From: Bacillota bacterium
GTDB taxonomy: Bacteria > Bacillota > Clostridia > Peptostreptococcales > Anaerovoracaceae
NCBI GenBank assembly: GCA_017397825.1
Contig: JAFQHT010000017.1
Location: 1-39,072, forward strand
DNA: 39,072 nt
Direction: 5' to 3'
The notes beneath the pieces were generated by a model. The model made no database searches, was not told the DNA's origin, and saw only the letters and a list, made by a program, of their open reading frames with translations. This document shows, piece after piece, positions 7,879 to 13,916 of the stretch (positions are counted from its first letter, which is position 1; the number at the start of each line of letters is the position of its first letter). Position numbers and translations under genes: made by a program.

Positions 7879-8334
7879 ATGCAGTTAACAGAAGCAGTTA
7901 AGAATTGTAACGGCTGCGGCGCCTGCGTAGTGGCGTGCAAGCTGGTTTGTGTAAAGATGGAAGGCCCGCTGGAAGGCCGCACTAAAAAAACACCACATAA
8001 GAATGAAGACGGATGTAATAAGTGTAACGCCTGCGTCCTTTATTGTCCTCTCTACAATCCGGTAACAATGCCGGAATTCAGGGACTTTTATGAGTTTAAA
8101 GAAGAATTCGAAAACAGAGATATGCCTGATCTTTACCGTCAGACAATGAGAAGTGTCAAAGCAGGTCAGTACACTGAATTTATCGGAACTCTCTGCGAAA
8201 TTGCGGCGCTTAAATCTCTCATGGGAGATAAGTTCCGTCCGAACCTGAAAGTATACCCTCTCTACTGTGACGAGGAAAAGAGGGCAAAAGACCCTGCATG
8301 TCAGGTGTGCATGTTTTATAAAGACGAAAAATAA
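7879..8334 (+). CDS. Two-cluster [4Fe-4S] protein
   Basis: A 151-aa soluble protein with two ferredoxin-type cluster motifs: CX2CX2CX3C at C10, C13, C16 and C20 and again at C46, C49, C52 and C56-P. The first is followed by an extra Cys24. The C-terminal half (about 57-151) has no recognised fold and carries another CXXC (ACQVC) near the end plus a lone Cys. The cysteine pattern resembles HdrC-like or respiratory Fe-S subunits, but the length and tail match no family I can name. It is first in a run of same-strand genes leading to the DUF5058 membrane pair 41 bp downstream. Its role there, perhaps redox sensing or electron supply, is inference. Confidence 0.75.
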   Translation: MQLTEAVKNCNGCGACVVACKLVCVKMEGPLEGRTKKTPHKNEDGCNKCNACVLYCPLYNPVTMPEFRDFYEFKEEFENRDMPDLYRQTMRSVKAGQYTEFIGTLCEIAALKSLMGDKFRPNLKVYPLYCDEEKRAKDPACQVCMFYKDEK

Positions 8335-8375
8335 AAGAGAAAGATAAAAAAGAAAGATAAAGAGGATTGTCATAA

Positions 8376-9104
8376 ATGTTTGATTCCAACAGTGGTTTTA
8401 TGTATGCTCTGACGGCAATTGTAATTGCTTTCGTAATTGCACAGTCAGTGTATTTCCTGTACAGAGCCCTGAAACGTGCAAAAGAGCTGGGCATGGATAT
8501 GGGAAAAATCAAGAAAGCAATGGTAAGTACTGCAGTGTTCACAATAGCACCGGCGGTTTCAATTCTGCTGGGCGTAATCGCACTGAGCAAATCCCTGGGT
8601 TTCCCTTTCCCTTGGCTCCGGCTCAGCGTGCTGGGAGCTCTTACATATGAAACTTCAGCTGCTGCATCTGCGGCTTCAGTAATGGGTGCAAGCCTTTCCA
8701 ACGCGATTACAGATCCTCAGGTTTTCGTGACTATTGCCTGGGTAATGACTCTGGGTATTATCGTCAGCCCGATTTTTGTGTGCCTGTTTGGTAAAAAGAT
8801 CGAAGGCGGAATTACTAAAATCAAGGACCGAGACAGCAAGTGGGGCGATATTTTTATGGATGGCCTTTTCCTGGGTATGATTTCTGCTTTTCTGGGAGTT
8901 GTGTTTGCTGATGTGAGCACAGGTCTGACAGGCTGGATCCCTGTATTTGTAATGATTGCGTCCGCTATTATCATGCTCATCTGCGGCGCGCTTAAGATCT
9001 TTCTCAAGGCAAAATGGATCGAAGACTATGCTCTGCCAATCAGCCTGCTGGGCGGTATGGCACTGAGCCTTCCGATTACCGATTTTGTCAATTCATTAGT
9101 TTAG
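8376..9104 (+). CDS. DUF5058 family membrane protein
   Basis: A 242-aa integral membrane protein with about six or seven hydrophobic segments, recognised as the DUF5058 family of Firmicutes. An N-terminal TM is followed by a positively charged loop (RALKRAKELGMDMGKIKKAM) and a second segment with FTIAPAVSILLGVIALSKSLG. The middle contains LGALTYETSAAASAASVMG, an Ala/Ser-rich half-buried stretch that could line a transport path. Fifteen bases separate it from the next membrane gene, with which it forms a constant pair, followed by an M20 peptidase. The arrangement suggests a two-component importer or exporter for peptides or amino-acid conjugates; no biochemistry is known to me. Confidence 0.75.
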   Translation: MFDSNSGFMYALTAIVIAFVIAQSVYFLYRALKRAKELGMDMGKIKKAMVSTAVFTIAPAVSILLGVIALSKSLGFPFPWLRLSVLGALTYETSAAASAASVMGASLSNAITDPQVFVTIAWVMTLGIIVSPIFVCLFGKKIEGGITKIKDRDSKWGDIFMDGLFLGMISAFLGVVFADVSTGLTGWIPVFVMIASAIIMLICGALKIFLKAKWIEDYALPISLLGGMALSLPITDFVNSLV

Positions 9105-9119
9105 CGGAGGTGGCCTGAG

Positions 9120-9797
9120 ATGAAAGAAAACAAAAATATGCAGACTCTCAATTACCGCGACCAGGTCCATCACTTCGGACGTATCTGGACAGTAATTGCT
9201 CTCTTTTTATTCATCATGGTCCCTGTGGCAATCTGCGTTTACACAGGCGTGTGGCCGAAAGCGGGCGACCTGCTCAAGGGACTCCTCAGCGTGGCACCGA
9301 TTTTCTGGACAGTGGGTGCCATCGAAGTTATCACATACGTTCCTATGCTTGGTACAGGCGGTTCTTATCTGGGATTCGTAACAGGTAATCTGACCAACCT
9401 GAAGGTACCTTCCGCCCTCAATGCAATGCAGAACATGGGCGTGGAAGCTGACAGCGAAGAAGGTGAAGTAGTATCAACCATTGCCATTGCAGTTTCTGCA
9501 ATCGTTACAACTGTTGTAATCGCTGGGGGCGTACTGCTGCTGGCACAGATCAGACCTTTCCTTGAATCTGAAATGATGCAGCCTGCATTCGACAACCTGC
9601 TTCCTGCACTCTTCGGCGGGCTGGCAGTAGTGTTCGTATCAAAGAACTGGAAAATCGCTCTGGCTCCTATGATTTTTATGATTGTGCTCTTTGTGTGCGT
9701 GCCAAGTCTGGCAGGCTCCGTAGGTGTGCTGGTGCCTGTAGGTGCACTCATTGCAATCGCTGTAGCGAGAGTTTTATACAAGAAAAACCTGCTGTAA
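9120..9797 (+). CDS. Membrane partner of the DUF5058 protein
   Basis: A 225-aa membrane protein with five to six hydrophobic segments after a polar N-terminus of about 20 residues. There is a glycine-rich loop (YVPMLGTGGSYLGFVTGNLTNLKVPSAL, cited here as roughly residues 75-102), then a TM-flanked acidic loop (DSEEGEVVST). The NLTNLKVP type of loop between half-helices resembles re-entrant loops of secondary transporters, but this is only an impression. It starts after GGAGG, 15 bp behind the DUF5058 gene and 12 bp before the M20 peptidase gene, so the three are one transcriptional unit. I cannot assign a named family. Confidence 0.65.
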   Translation: MKENKNMQTLNYRDQVHHFGRIWTVIALFLFIMVPVAICVYTGVWPKAGDLLKGLLSVAPIFWTVGAIEVITYVPMLGTGGSYLGFVTGNLTNLKVPSALNAMQNMGVEADSEEGEVVSTIAIAVSAIVTTVVIAGGVLLLAQIRPFLESEMMQPAFDNLLPALFGGLAVVFVSKNWKIALAPMIFMIVLFVCVPSLAGSVGVLVPVGALIAIAVARVLYKKNLL

Positions 9798-9809
9798 GGA
9801 GGAAAACAA

Positions 9810-11237
9810 ATGTGGATGATTATTGGATTTTTTGCAGGATTTCTTGCCGTAATTCTGGCGAGAACAGCAATGTTCAGACCAAAGGCTGAAACAAAGCCTG
9901 AAATAAATAACTGGGAATTTGACGGTGATGCGGCAGTTGACCATCTGGCACAGATGATCCGCTGCAAAACCGTTTCATACGACGATACAACTCTGGAAGA
10001 CAACGCTGAGTTCGATAAGTTCAAAGCGCTACTGAGAGAGTTTTATCCAAATGTTTTTGAAAAGTGTGAATATGAAGAAGTGGGCAGAAGAGGCATTTTC
10101 CTCAAGCTCAAAGGCAGGGGCGACGGCCAGCCTTCAGTATTCATGGCACACTACGACGTGGTTCCTGTCATGGAGGAACTGTGGGAAAGAGACGCTTTCT
10201 GCGGCGAAATCATAGACGGCGAACTCTGGGGCAGAGGCTCCCTTGATACTAAAGTAACACTGTGCGGAAGCCTGGAAGCAGCAGAAACACTCCTTGCTCA
10301 GGGATTTGTACCTGAGAACGATATCATCTTTGCTTACGGCGGAGACGAAGAAACAGCAGGTGCCAGCGCAGAGGCTGCTACTGCACTCCTTAAAGAAAGA
10401 GGAATTGTTCCTGCATTCGTCCTGGACGAAGGCGGTGCTGTGGTTGAAAACGTCTTTCCTGGGGTAAAAGAGCAGTGTGCGGTAATCGGTATCGCAGAAA
10501 AGGGTCTCATGAACATCGACATGACCATCAGAGGAAGCGGCGGGCACGCGTCCACACCGCCTCCTAAGTCAAACATCGGCCAGCTGGCTGATGCAGTTGT
10601 TGCCATCGAAAAGCATCCGTTCCCTCGTGAACTGACCAAGCCGATTGCAGAAATGTTCGATACTCTGGGCAGAAGATCAACTTTCCTGTACAGAATGATT
10701 TTTGCTAATCTCTGGTGCTTCATGCCTGTTCTGGACATGATCTGCAGAAAGTCCGGCGGCGAGCTCAACGCAATGATGAGAACCACAGTGGCTTTCACCA
10801 AGATGGAAGGCAGCGATGCATATAACGTAATGCCTCCTGAAGCCAGCATTGGCGCAAACCTGAGACTTATGGGTTCCATGACCACAGATAAGGCGGTTGA
10901 GTACCTTAACAAGGTCGTAAACAATCCGAACATTGAAATCACAGTTGCGCAGGGTATGGACCCATCACCTTGCTCAGTGACTGATACAGAGGGCTGGCAG
11001 CATCTTAAAGACGCTATTTCACAGACATGGCCGGAAGCGATAGTTTCCCCATATCTGATGCTTCAGTGCAGCGATGCCAGATACTATTCAAGAATCAGCC
11101 CTAACTGCTACAGATTCAGCGCAATGCACCTTTCTTCAAAGGAGCGCGGCCGCATCCACGGCAACAACGAGCGCGTGCCTGTGCAGACAGTTAAAGACAC
11201 AGTAAAATTCTACTTAAATATTATTTCCAAGAGGTAA
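9810..11237 (+). CDS. Membrane-anchored M20 family metallopeptidase
   Basis: A 475-aa di-zinc M20 peptidase with an N-terminal membrane segment (about 1-20), similar to the PM20D1/carboxypeptidase-S branch. Metal and catalytic sites are visible: the His of MAHYDVVPV, the Asp of GRGSLDTK, the glutamate pair in GGDEETAGA and a late His in SSKERGRIHGNNE. A dimerisation-domain insert (GSGGHASTPPPKSNIG) is also present. These enzymes release or condense N-acyl amino acids or cleave short peptides. It sits 12 bp behind the DUF5058 membrane pair, so it probably processes what those proteins transport. A dynamin-like GTPase gene follows after only six bases. Confidence 0.88.
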   Translation: MWMIIGFFAGFLAVILARTAMFRPKAETKPEINNWEFDGDAAVDHLAQMIRCKTVSYDDTTLEDNAEFDKFKALLREFYPNVFEKCEYEEVGRRGIFLKLKGRGDGQPSVFMAHYDVVPVMEELWERDAFCGEIIDGELWGRGSLDTKVTLCGSLEAAETLLAQGFVPENDIIFAYGGDEETAGASAEAATALLKERGIVPAFVLDEGGAVVENVFPGVKEQCAVIGIAEKGLMNIDMTIRGSGGHASTPPPKSNIGQLADAVVAIEKHPFPRELTKPIAEMFDTLGRRSTFLYRMIFANLWCFMPVLDMICRKSGGELNAMMRTTVAFTKMEGSDAYNVMPPEASIGANLRLMGSMTTDKAVEYLNKVVNNPNIEITVAQGMDPSPCSVTDTEGWQHLKDAISQTWPEAIVSPYLMLQCSDARYYSRISPNCYRFSAMHLSSKERGRIHGNNERVPVQTVKDTVKFYLNIISKR

Positions 11238-11243
11238 AAAGTT

Positions 11244-12527
11244 TTGAACAAACCAATTTTAGATACAATTAAAGAAACCTGCGAAATTTTCGAAAAATAT
11301 GAACTGACCAAAGGCGAGCTGGCCCGTGCAGAGGAACTTGCGTACAAGCTGGAAAACCAGAAAATCACTGTTTCCGTAATCGGACAGTTCAAGCGCGGCA
11401 AATCCACTCTGGTAAACGCAATCCTTCAGGACAAAATCCTGCCGGTAGGCATTGTGCCTGTAACTGCAGTAGTTACAACCATCGAATACGGCGAAAAGGC
11501 TGCAACCGTTCATTTCAGCAACGGTATCATCAAGGAAATTTCCTTCGATGAAATGTCATCCTTTATCAACGAGCAGGAAAACCAGGACAACCACCTTGGC
11601 GTTTCACAGGTTGCTCTTTACTGCCCGGCAGATTTCCTGGCAGGAGGCATGACTTTCGTGGACACACCGGGCGTAGGCTCCGTGCACCAGAAAAATACTG
11701 ACGAAGCATATTCCTATGTAAAGGAAAGTGATGCTGTAATTTTCATGCTTTCTGTGGACAGCCCGATTAATCAGATTGAAATCGACTTCCTGAAAAATGC
11801 CAAGGAATACGCGTCCAAGTTCTATTTCGCAATCAACAAAATCGACTCTATCGACGAAGACGATCTTGCTGACTACCTTGCATACTGCAGAAACCTTATC
11901 TGCAAGCTGATGGATGCGGATGATATCAACCTTTTCCCTGTCAGTGCCAAGAAAAACATCGGTATCGATGAACTGAAGACAGCAATCCTGGAAGACTGCC
12001 AGACTACAGTAAAGGACATTATCGCAGATTCCGCGAAGCTGAAGATGCGCGACATTGTTGCAAGCGCTCTTTCTCAGATCACTCTTTACAGAACAGCGCT
12101 CCAGCTTACCCATAAGGAATTTGACGAAAAATTCGCCGAAATTGAAGCAATGTTTGCTGAGGTTCAGGCGGAAGCCGCAGAGTTTGCAGAACATTTCAGA
12201 AGTAATCCGAGAATGCTGGAAGCTCACATGAACGACATAAAGAATCAGCTCAGTGCCAAGGTTTCAGAGCTTTTCGGCATCGAGTACCACTATAACATCA
12301 GTACTGTGGACTTTTTCCGCGGGGGAGTGGCCTGCGAAGACGGCAGCCGTGACCTGCGCGAAAGCTTCACTGCAGCAGTGGGCGAGCTCTGTGCGGATCT
12401 TAAAGAAACCCTCATGGCAATCTTCATGCACCGCGAAGAAAACGCCTACAAGGTGGCCCGCCGCATCAACGACCTTAACCGTCTGGTGCGTAAGCTTGTG
12501 CAGCTGAGGGGCGAACTGGCTGAGTAG
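11244..12527 (+). CDS. Dynamin-like GTPase (short form)
   Basis: A 427-aa large GTPase of the bacterial dynamin-like group. G1 is GQFKRGKST (about 47-55), G3 is DTPGVGSV (about 139), and G4 is NKID (about 198). The part after the G domain is rich in helices with heptad patterns (HKEFDEKFAEIEAMFAEVQ) and ends in a basic helix. Bacterial dynamins are usually 550-700 aa with a lipid-inserting paddle; here no hydrophobic paddle is visible, so membrane remodelling may need a partner. The start is TTG after AGAGG, six bases behind the M20 peptidase stop. Dynamin-like proteins act in membrane repair, vesicle release and, in some bacteria, phage resistance. The next locus is a candidate toxin-antitoxin system, but a large intergenic gap with its own promoters separates them. 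Confidence 0.82.
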   Translation: MNKPILDTIKETCEIFEKYELTKGELARAEELAYKLENQKITVSVIGQFKRGKSTLVNAILQDKILPVGIVPVTAVVTTIEYGEKAATVHFSNGIIKEISFDEMSSFINEQENQDNHLGVSQVALYCPADFLAGGMTFVDTPGVGSVHQKNTDEAYSYVKESDAVIFMLSVDSPINQIEIDFLKNAKEYASKFYFAINKIDSIDEDDLADYLAYCRNLICKLMDADDINLFPVSAKKNIGIDELKTAILEDCQTTVKDIIADSAKLKMRDIVASALSQITLYRTALQLTHKEFDEKFAEIEAMFAEVQAEAAEFAEHFRSNPRMLEAHMNDIKNQLSAKVSELFGIEYHYNISTVDFFRGGVACEDGSRDLRESFTAAVGELCADLKETLMAIFMHREENAYKVARRINDLNRLVRKLVQLRGELAE

Positions 12528-12544
12528 GTTTATATGCAGAAATG

Positions 12545-12576
12545 TGTCGAATTATGCTGTAACATGTCGGAATTAT
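12545..12576. promoter_or_regulatory. Direct repeat upstream of the small-RNA promoter
   Basis: TGTCGAATTAT (12545-12555) and TGTCGGAATTAT (12565-12576) begin 20 bp apart, two turns of the helix, just before the -35 at 12581. This spacing suits an activator binding as a tandem dimer. The first copy contains TGTCGAA, the Spo0A-box core. Confidence 0.4.
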
Positions 12577-12580
12577 AAAG

Positions 12581-12609
12581 TTGACATGCAACACACGTAA
12601 ATGTAAAAT
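12581..12609 (+). promoter_or_regulatory. Sigma-A promoter P1 of the repeat RNA
   Basis: Perfect -35 TTGACA (12581-12586), 17-bp spacer, -10 TAAAAT (12604-12609). The -10 lies inside a palindrome ATGTAAA-ATA-TTTACAT (12601-12617), which could be an operator. Confidence 0.7.
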
Positions 12610-12617
12610 ATTTACAT
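12601..12617. promoter_or_regulatory. Palindrome over the P1 -10 element
   Basis: Exact 7-bp arms (ATGTAAA / TTTACAT) with a 3-bp centre overlap the -10 of P1. A repressor bound here would block P1 but not P2. The XRE protein at 13461-13793 is the nearest candidate. Confidence 0.4.
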
Positions 12618-12646
12618 AAAATATTATAATAATTACGTGCAAAAAG

Positions 12647-12675
12647 TTGATTTTTCTATTCCGATTGAGTATAAT
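12647..12675 (+). promoter_or_regulatory. Sigma-A promoter P2 of the repeat RNA
   Basis: -35 TTGATT (12647-12652), 17-bp spacer, consensus -10 TATAAT (12670-12675). Transcription would start near 12682, giving an RNA of about 190 nt that ends at the terminator at 12840-12873. Confidence 0.75.
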
Positions 12676-12721
12676 AAGAGCAAGGGAAGGTGAACCCATT
12701 TCACCGGTGTGGTCGACACCT

Positions 12722-12833
12722 AAAATCCGAAATCGAAGCAGAACGAACGGGTCTGCAGTTGGCGGACAACAGAAAAATCCGAAATCGGAGCAGGATAAAC
12801 AGGCCTGCGGTTGGCGGACAACAGAAAAATCGG
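12722..12833 (+). repeat. 52-bp tandem repeat, two copies plus a partial third
   Basis: Copy 1 is 12722-12773 and copy 2 is 12774-12825; they match at 45 of 52 positions. A third copy starts (AAAATCGG, 12826-12833) and breaks off before the terminator. The AAAATCCGAAATCG start and GTTGGCGGACAACAGA end are invariant; changes cluster in the loop of the first stem. Confidence 0.9.
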
Positions 12834-12839
12834 TCGTAT

Positions 12840-12873
12840 GAGATCTTGCACTATGTGCAGGGTCTCTTTTTTT
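12840..12873 (+). terminator. Intrinsic terminator between repeat RNA and PBECR4-like gene
   Basis: A 12-bp stem (GAGATCTTGCAC / GTGCAGGGTCTC, with G-U pairs) and a TAT loop are followed by seven T. It lies directly before the toxin-like gene, so only read-through transcripts would reach it, as in type III toxin-antitoxin operons. Confidence 0.88.
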
Positions 12874-12885
12874 ATGGTGGGTATG

Positions 12886-13422
12886 ATGGAGAAAAAAGAT
12901 GCTGTAGAAGTGATTATAAAATGTGCCAGATTGTATAAAGATAATCTGGCCGGCAAGATATTGTTATTAGTGTGTAAAGACAAGAACGGAAATGAAGAGT
13001 CTGTCGAATTGCATTTTGATGGCAGTAATTTTTTACATCTGACAGGGTGCAGAGCAAAAGATGGCCTTACAGCCAAATCATTTTACAGGAAATGCTTATC
13101 AAAAAAATTGAGTATAAATGATTTTGAAATGGCTGAAGACGGGACTACTGTACTGAAGCTTAAGGTTCTTCCCGCTCTTATGGAAAAAGGTCTATCTGCT
13201 AAAATGATTGGTGATTATGATGGCCGTCAGCCAAGATTATATACTGACAAACTGGCGGGTAATATAAGGGGATGTATGGGGTTCAAAGAGGTAATTCCCG
13301 GAAAATATGTGCCGAATACCGTACTAAATGTTGATATCAGAAAACAAGCGATAAATGTAAAGAAAGTAACAGGAATTTATATCAGAAATAAAGGTGAAAC
13401 AGAATTTAAAAGAATCCTGTAA
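12886..13422 (+). CDS. PBECR4-like protein, candidate type III toxin (endoribonuclease)
   Basis: A 178-aa soluble protein recognised from memory as the PBECR4 family, one of the phage-associated Barnase-EndoU-ColicinE5/D-RelE-like nuclease groups. Conserved-looking blocks are NFLHLTG (48-54, His51), a DF..AEDGTTVLKLKVLP stretch (79-96), YTDKLAGN (119-126) and YVPNTVLNVDIR (141-152). No signal or membrane segment is present, so it would act in the cytoplasm, presumably cutting RNA. The start is taken as ATG 12886 after GGTGGG; ATG 12883 is also possible. It begins 12 bp after the T-run of the repeat-RNA terminator and is followed by its own terminator. It is more AT-rich than its neighbours, suggesting transfer. 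The nuclease activity and the antitoxin link are inference. Confidence 0.72.
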   Translation: MEKKDAVEVIIKCARLYKDNLAGKILLLVCKDKNGNEESVELHFDGSNFLHLTGCRAKDGLTAKSFYRKCLSKKLSINDFEMAEDGTTVLKLKVLPALMEKGLSAKMIGDYDGRQPRLYTDKLAGNIRGCMGFKEVIPGKYVPNTVLNVDIRKQAINVKKVTGIYIRNKGETEFKRIL

Positions 13423-13429
13423 ACTATAA

Positions 13430-13459
13430 AGAGACTCTTTTCGTAAGGGTCTCTTTTTT
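13430..13459. terminator. Terminator between the PBECR4-like gene and the XRE gene
   Basis: A 10-bp stem (AGAGACTCTT / AAGGGTCTCT, one G-U pair) is followed by five T on the plus strand, with A-rich sequence on the other side giving some two-way function. Its right arm GGGTCTCTTTTTT is nearly the same as that of the terminator before the toxin-like gene. Confidence 0.85.
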
Positions 13460-13460
13460 A

Positions 13461-13793
13461 CTACATATTCTTATCAAATGACATTTTAGCAGCCCTGACG
13501 ATGTCTTCGATTATTCTGATCTGCTGTGTGGTGCAGCGGATGAGAAGCTGGTTGATTTCGTCCAGGGAAGTGCTGCGTACGGCAGGGTTTTCGTCGTAGA
13601 GCAGATCGTCGGTACGGACTTCAAGTGCCTGCGCAATATCGACAAAAACCGACAGGCTCAGCTTGGTATTGCCGGTTTCAATGTGACTCATGTGAGTGTT
13701 GGAAATGCCCACTTTTTCGGCCAGCTGGTCCTGTGACATGCCGCGTGCTTTTCTGATTTTTCTTATTCTTTGACCAATTTCGTAATAATTCAT
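13461..13793 (-). CDS. XRE family transcriptional regulator
   Basis: A 110-aa regulator with a typical helix-turn-helix of the Cro/C1 type at about residues 7-62 (RIRKIRKARGMSQDQLAEKV, then SNTHMSHIETGNTKLSL). A short C-terminal helix (about 75-110) may serve for dimer formation. It is convergent with the PBECR4-like gene, sharing the terminator between them, and divergent from the large surface-protein gene, whose promoter region it could control. Tandem ACTTA-type motifs between the two starts (about 13809-13828) are possible binding sites. A role in the toxin-antitoxin-like locus is possible but not shown by the sequence. Confidence 0.9.
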   Translation of the reverse strand: MNYYEIGQRIRKIRKARGMSQDQLAEKVGISNTHMSHIETGNTKLSLSVFVDIAQALEVRTDDLLYDENPAVRSTSLDEINQLLIRCTTQQIRIIEDIVRAAKMSFDKNM

Positions 13794-13823
13794 GGTTTTA
13801 CCGCCTATTTACTTAAAACTTAC

Positions 13824-13852
13824 TTGAATTGTATAGGCTGAAGTGCTAGAAT
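13824..13852 (+). promoter_or_regulatory. Sigma-A promoter of the large surface-protein gene
   Basis: TTGAAT (13824-13829), 17-bp spacer and TAGAAT (13847-13852) preceded by an extended -10 TGC. The predicted start near 13859 leaves a 58-nt leader with a GGAAAGGGA site. Confidence 0.65.
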
Positions 13853-13916
13853 AAAATAAACTGTATAGACTTTTTTATGTGCATATAGTTAAAATCAGAA
13901 AGGAAAGGGAAGAAAA

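Larger units (their letters stand above)
12682..12873 (+). ncRNA. Tandem-repeat small RNA, candidate type III antitoxin
   Basis: A promoter-to-terminator unit without a coding frame. After the predicted start come two short hairpins (12689-12705 and 12706-12720), then two 52-nt repeats with the start of a third, then a terminator. Within each repeat a 5-bp stem is kept by a compensatory change (GCAGA/TCTGC in copy 1, GCAGG/CCTGC in copy 2). A second stem GTTG/CAAC presents a GCGGA loop that can pair with UCCG at the beginning of the unit, forming a pseudoknot-like fold. This layout matches type III antitoxin RNAs (ToxI, CptI, TenpI), whose repeats are cut and bound by the endoribonuclease encoded just downstream. 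The 52-nt period is not a multiple of three, arguing against a protein. Confidence 0.72.

Noticed and set aside
12722-12833. CRISPR array.
   Set aside because: Units are contiguous with no spacers, only two full copies exist, and no cas gene is near.
12682-12873. Riboswitch or T-box controlling the downstream gene.
   Set aside because: No known aptamer motif or T-box sequence is visible, and the tandem-repeat design fits an antitoxin RNA better. A two-aptamer riboswitch cannot be fully excluded.
12690-12938. Open frames through the 52-bp repeats (for example 12647-12841, 12690-12938 and the TTG-started extension from 12811).
   Set aside because: The repeat period is not a multiple of three, so the copies are read in different frames; the frames run through a terminator and have no ribosome binding site. 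The unit behaves as RNA.
11244-13793. Single defence island of dynamin GTPase, nuclease and XRE genes.
   Set aside because: The GTPase is in the operon of the M20 peptidase, and separate promoters and terminators divide the three genes; adjacency alone is weak evidence.
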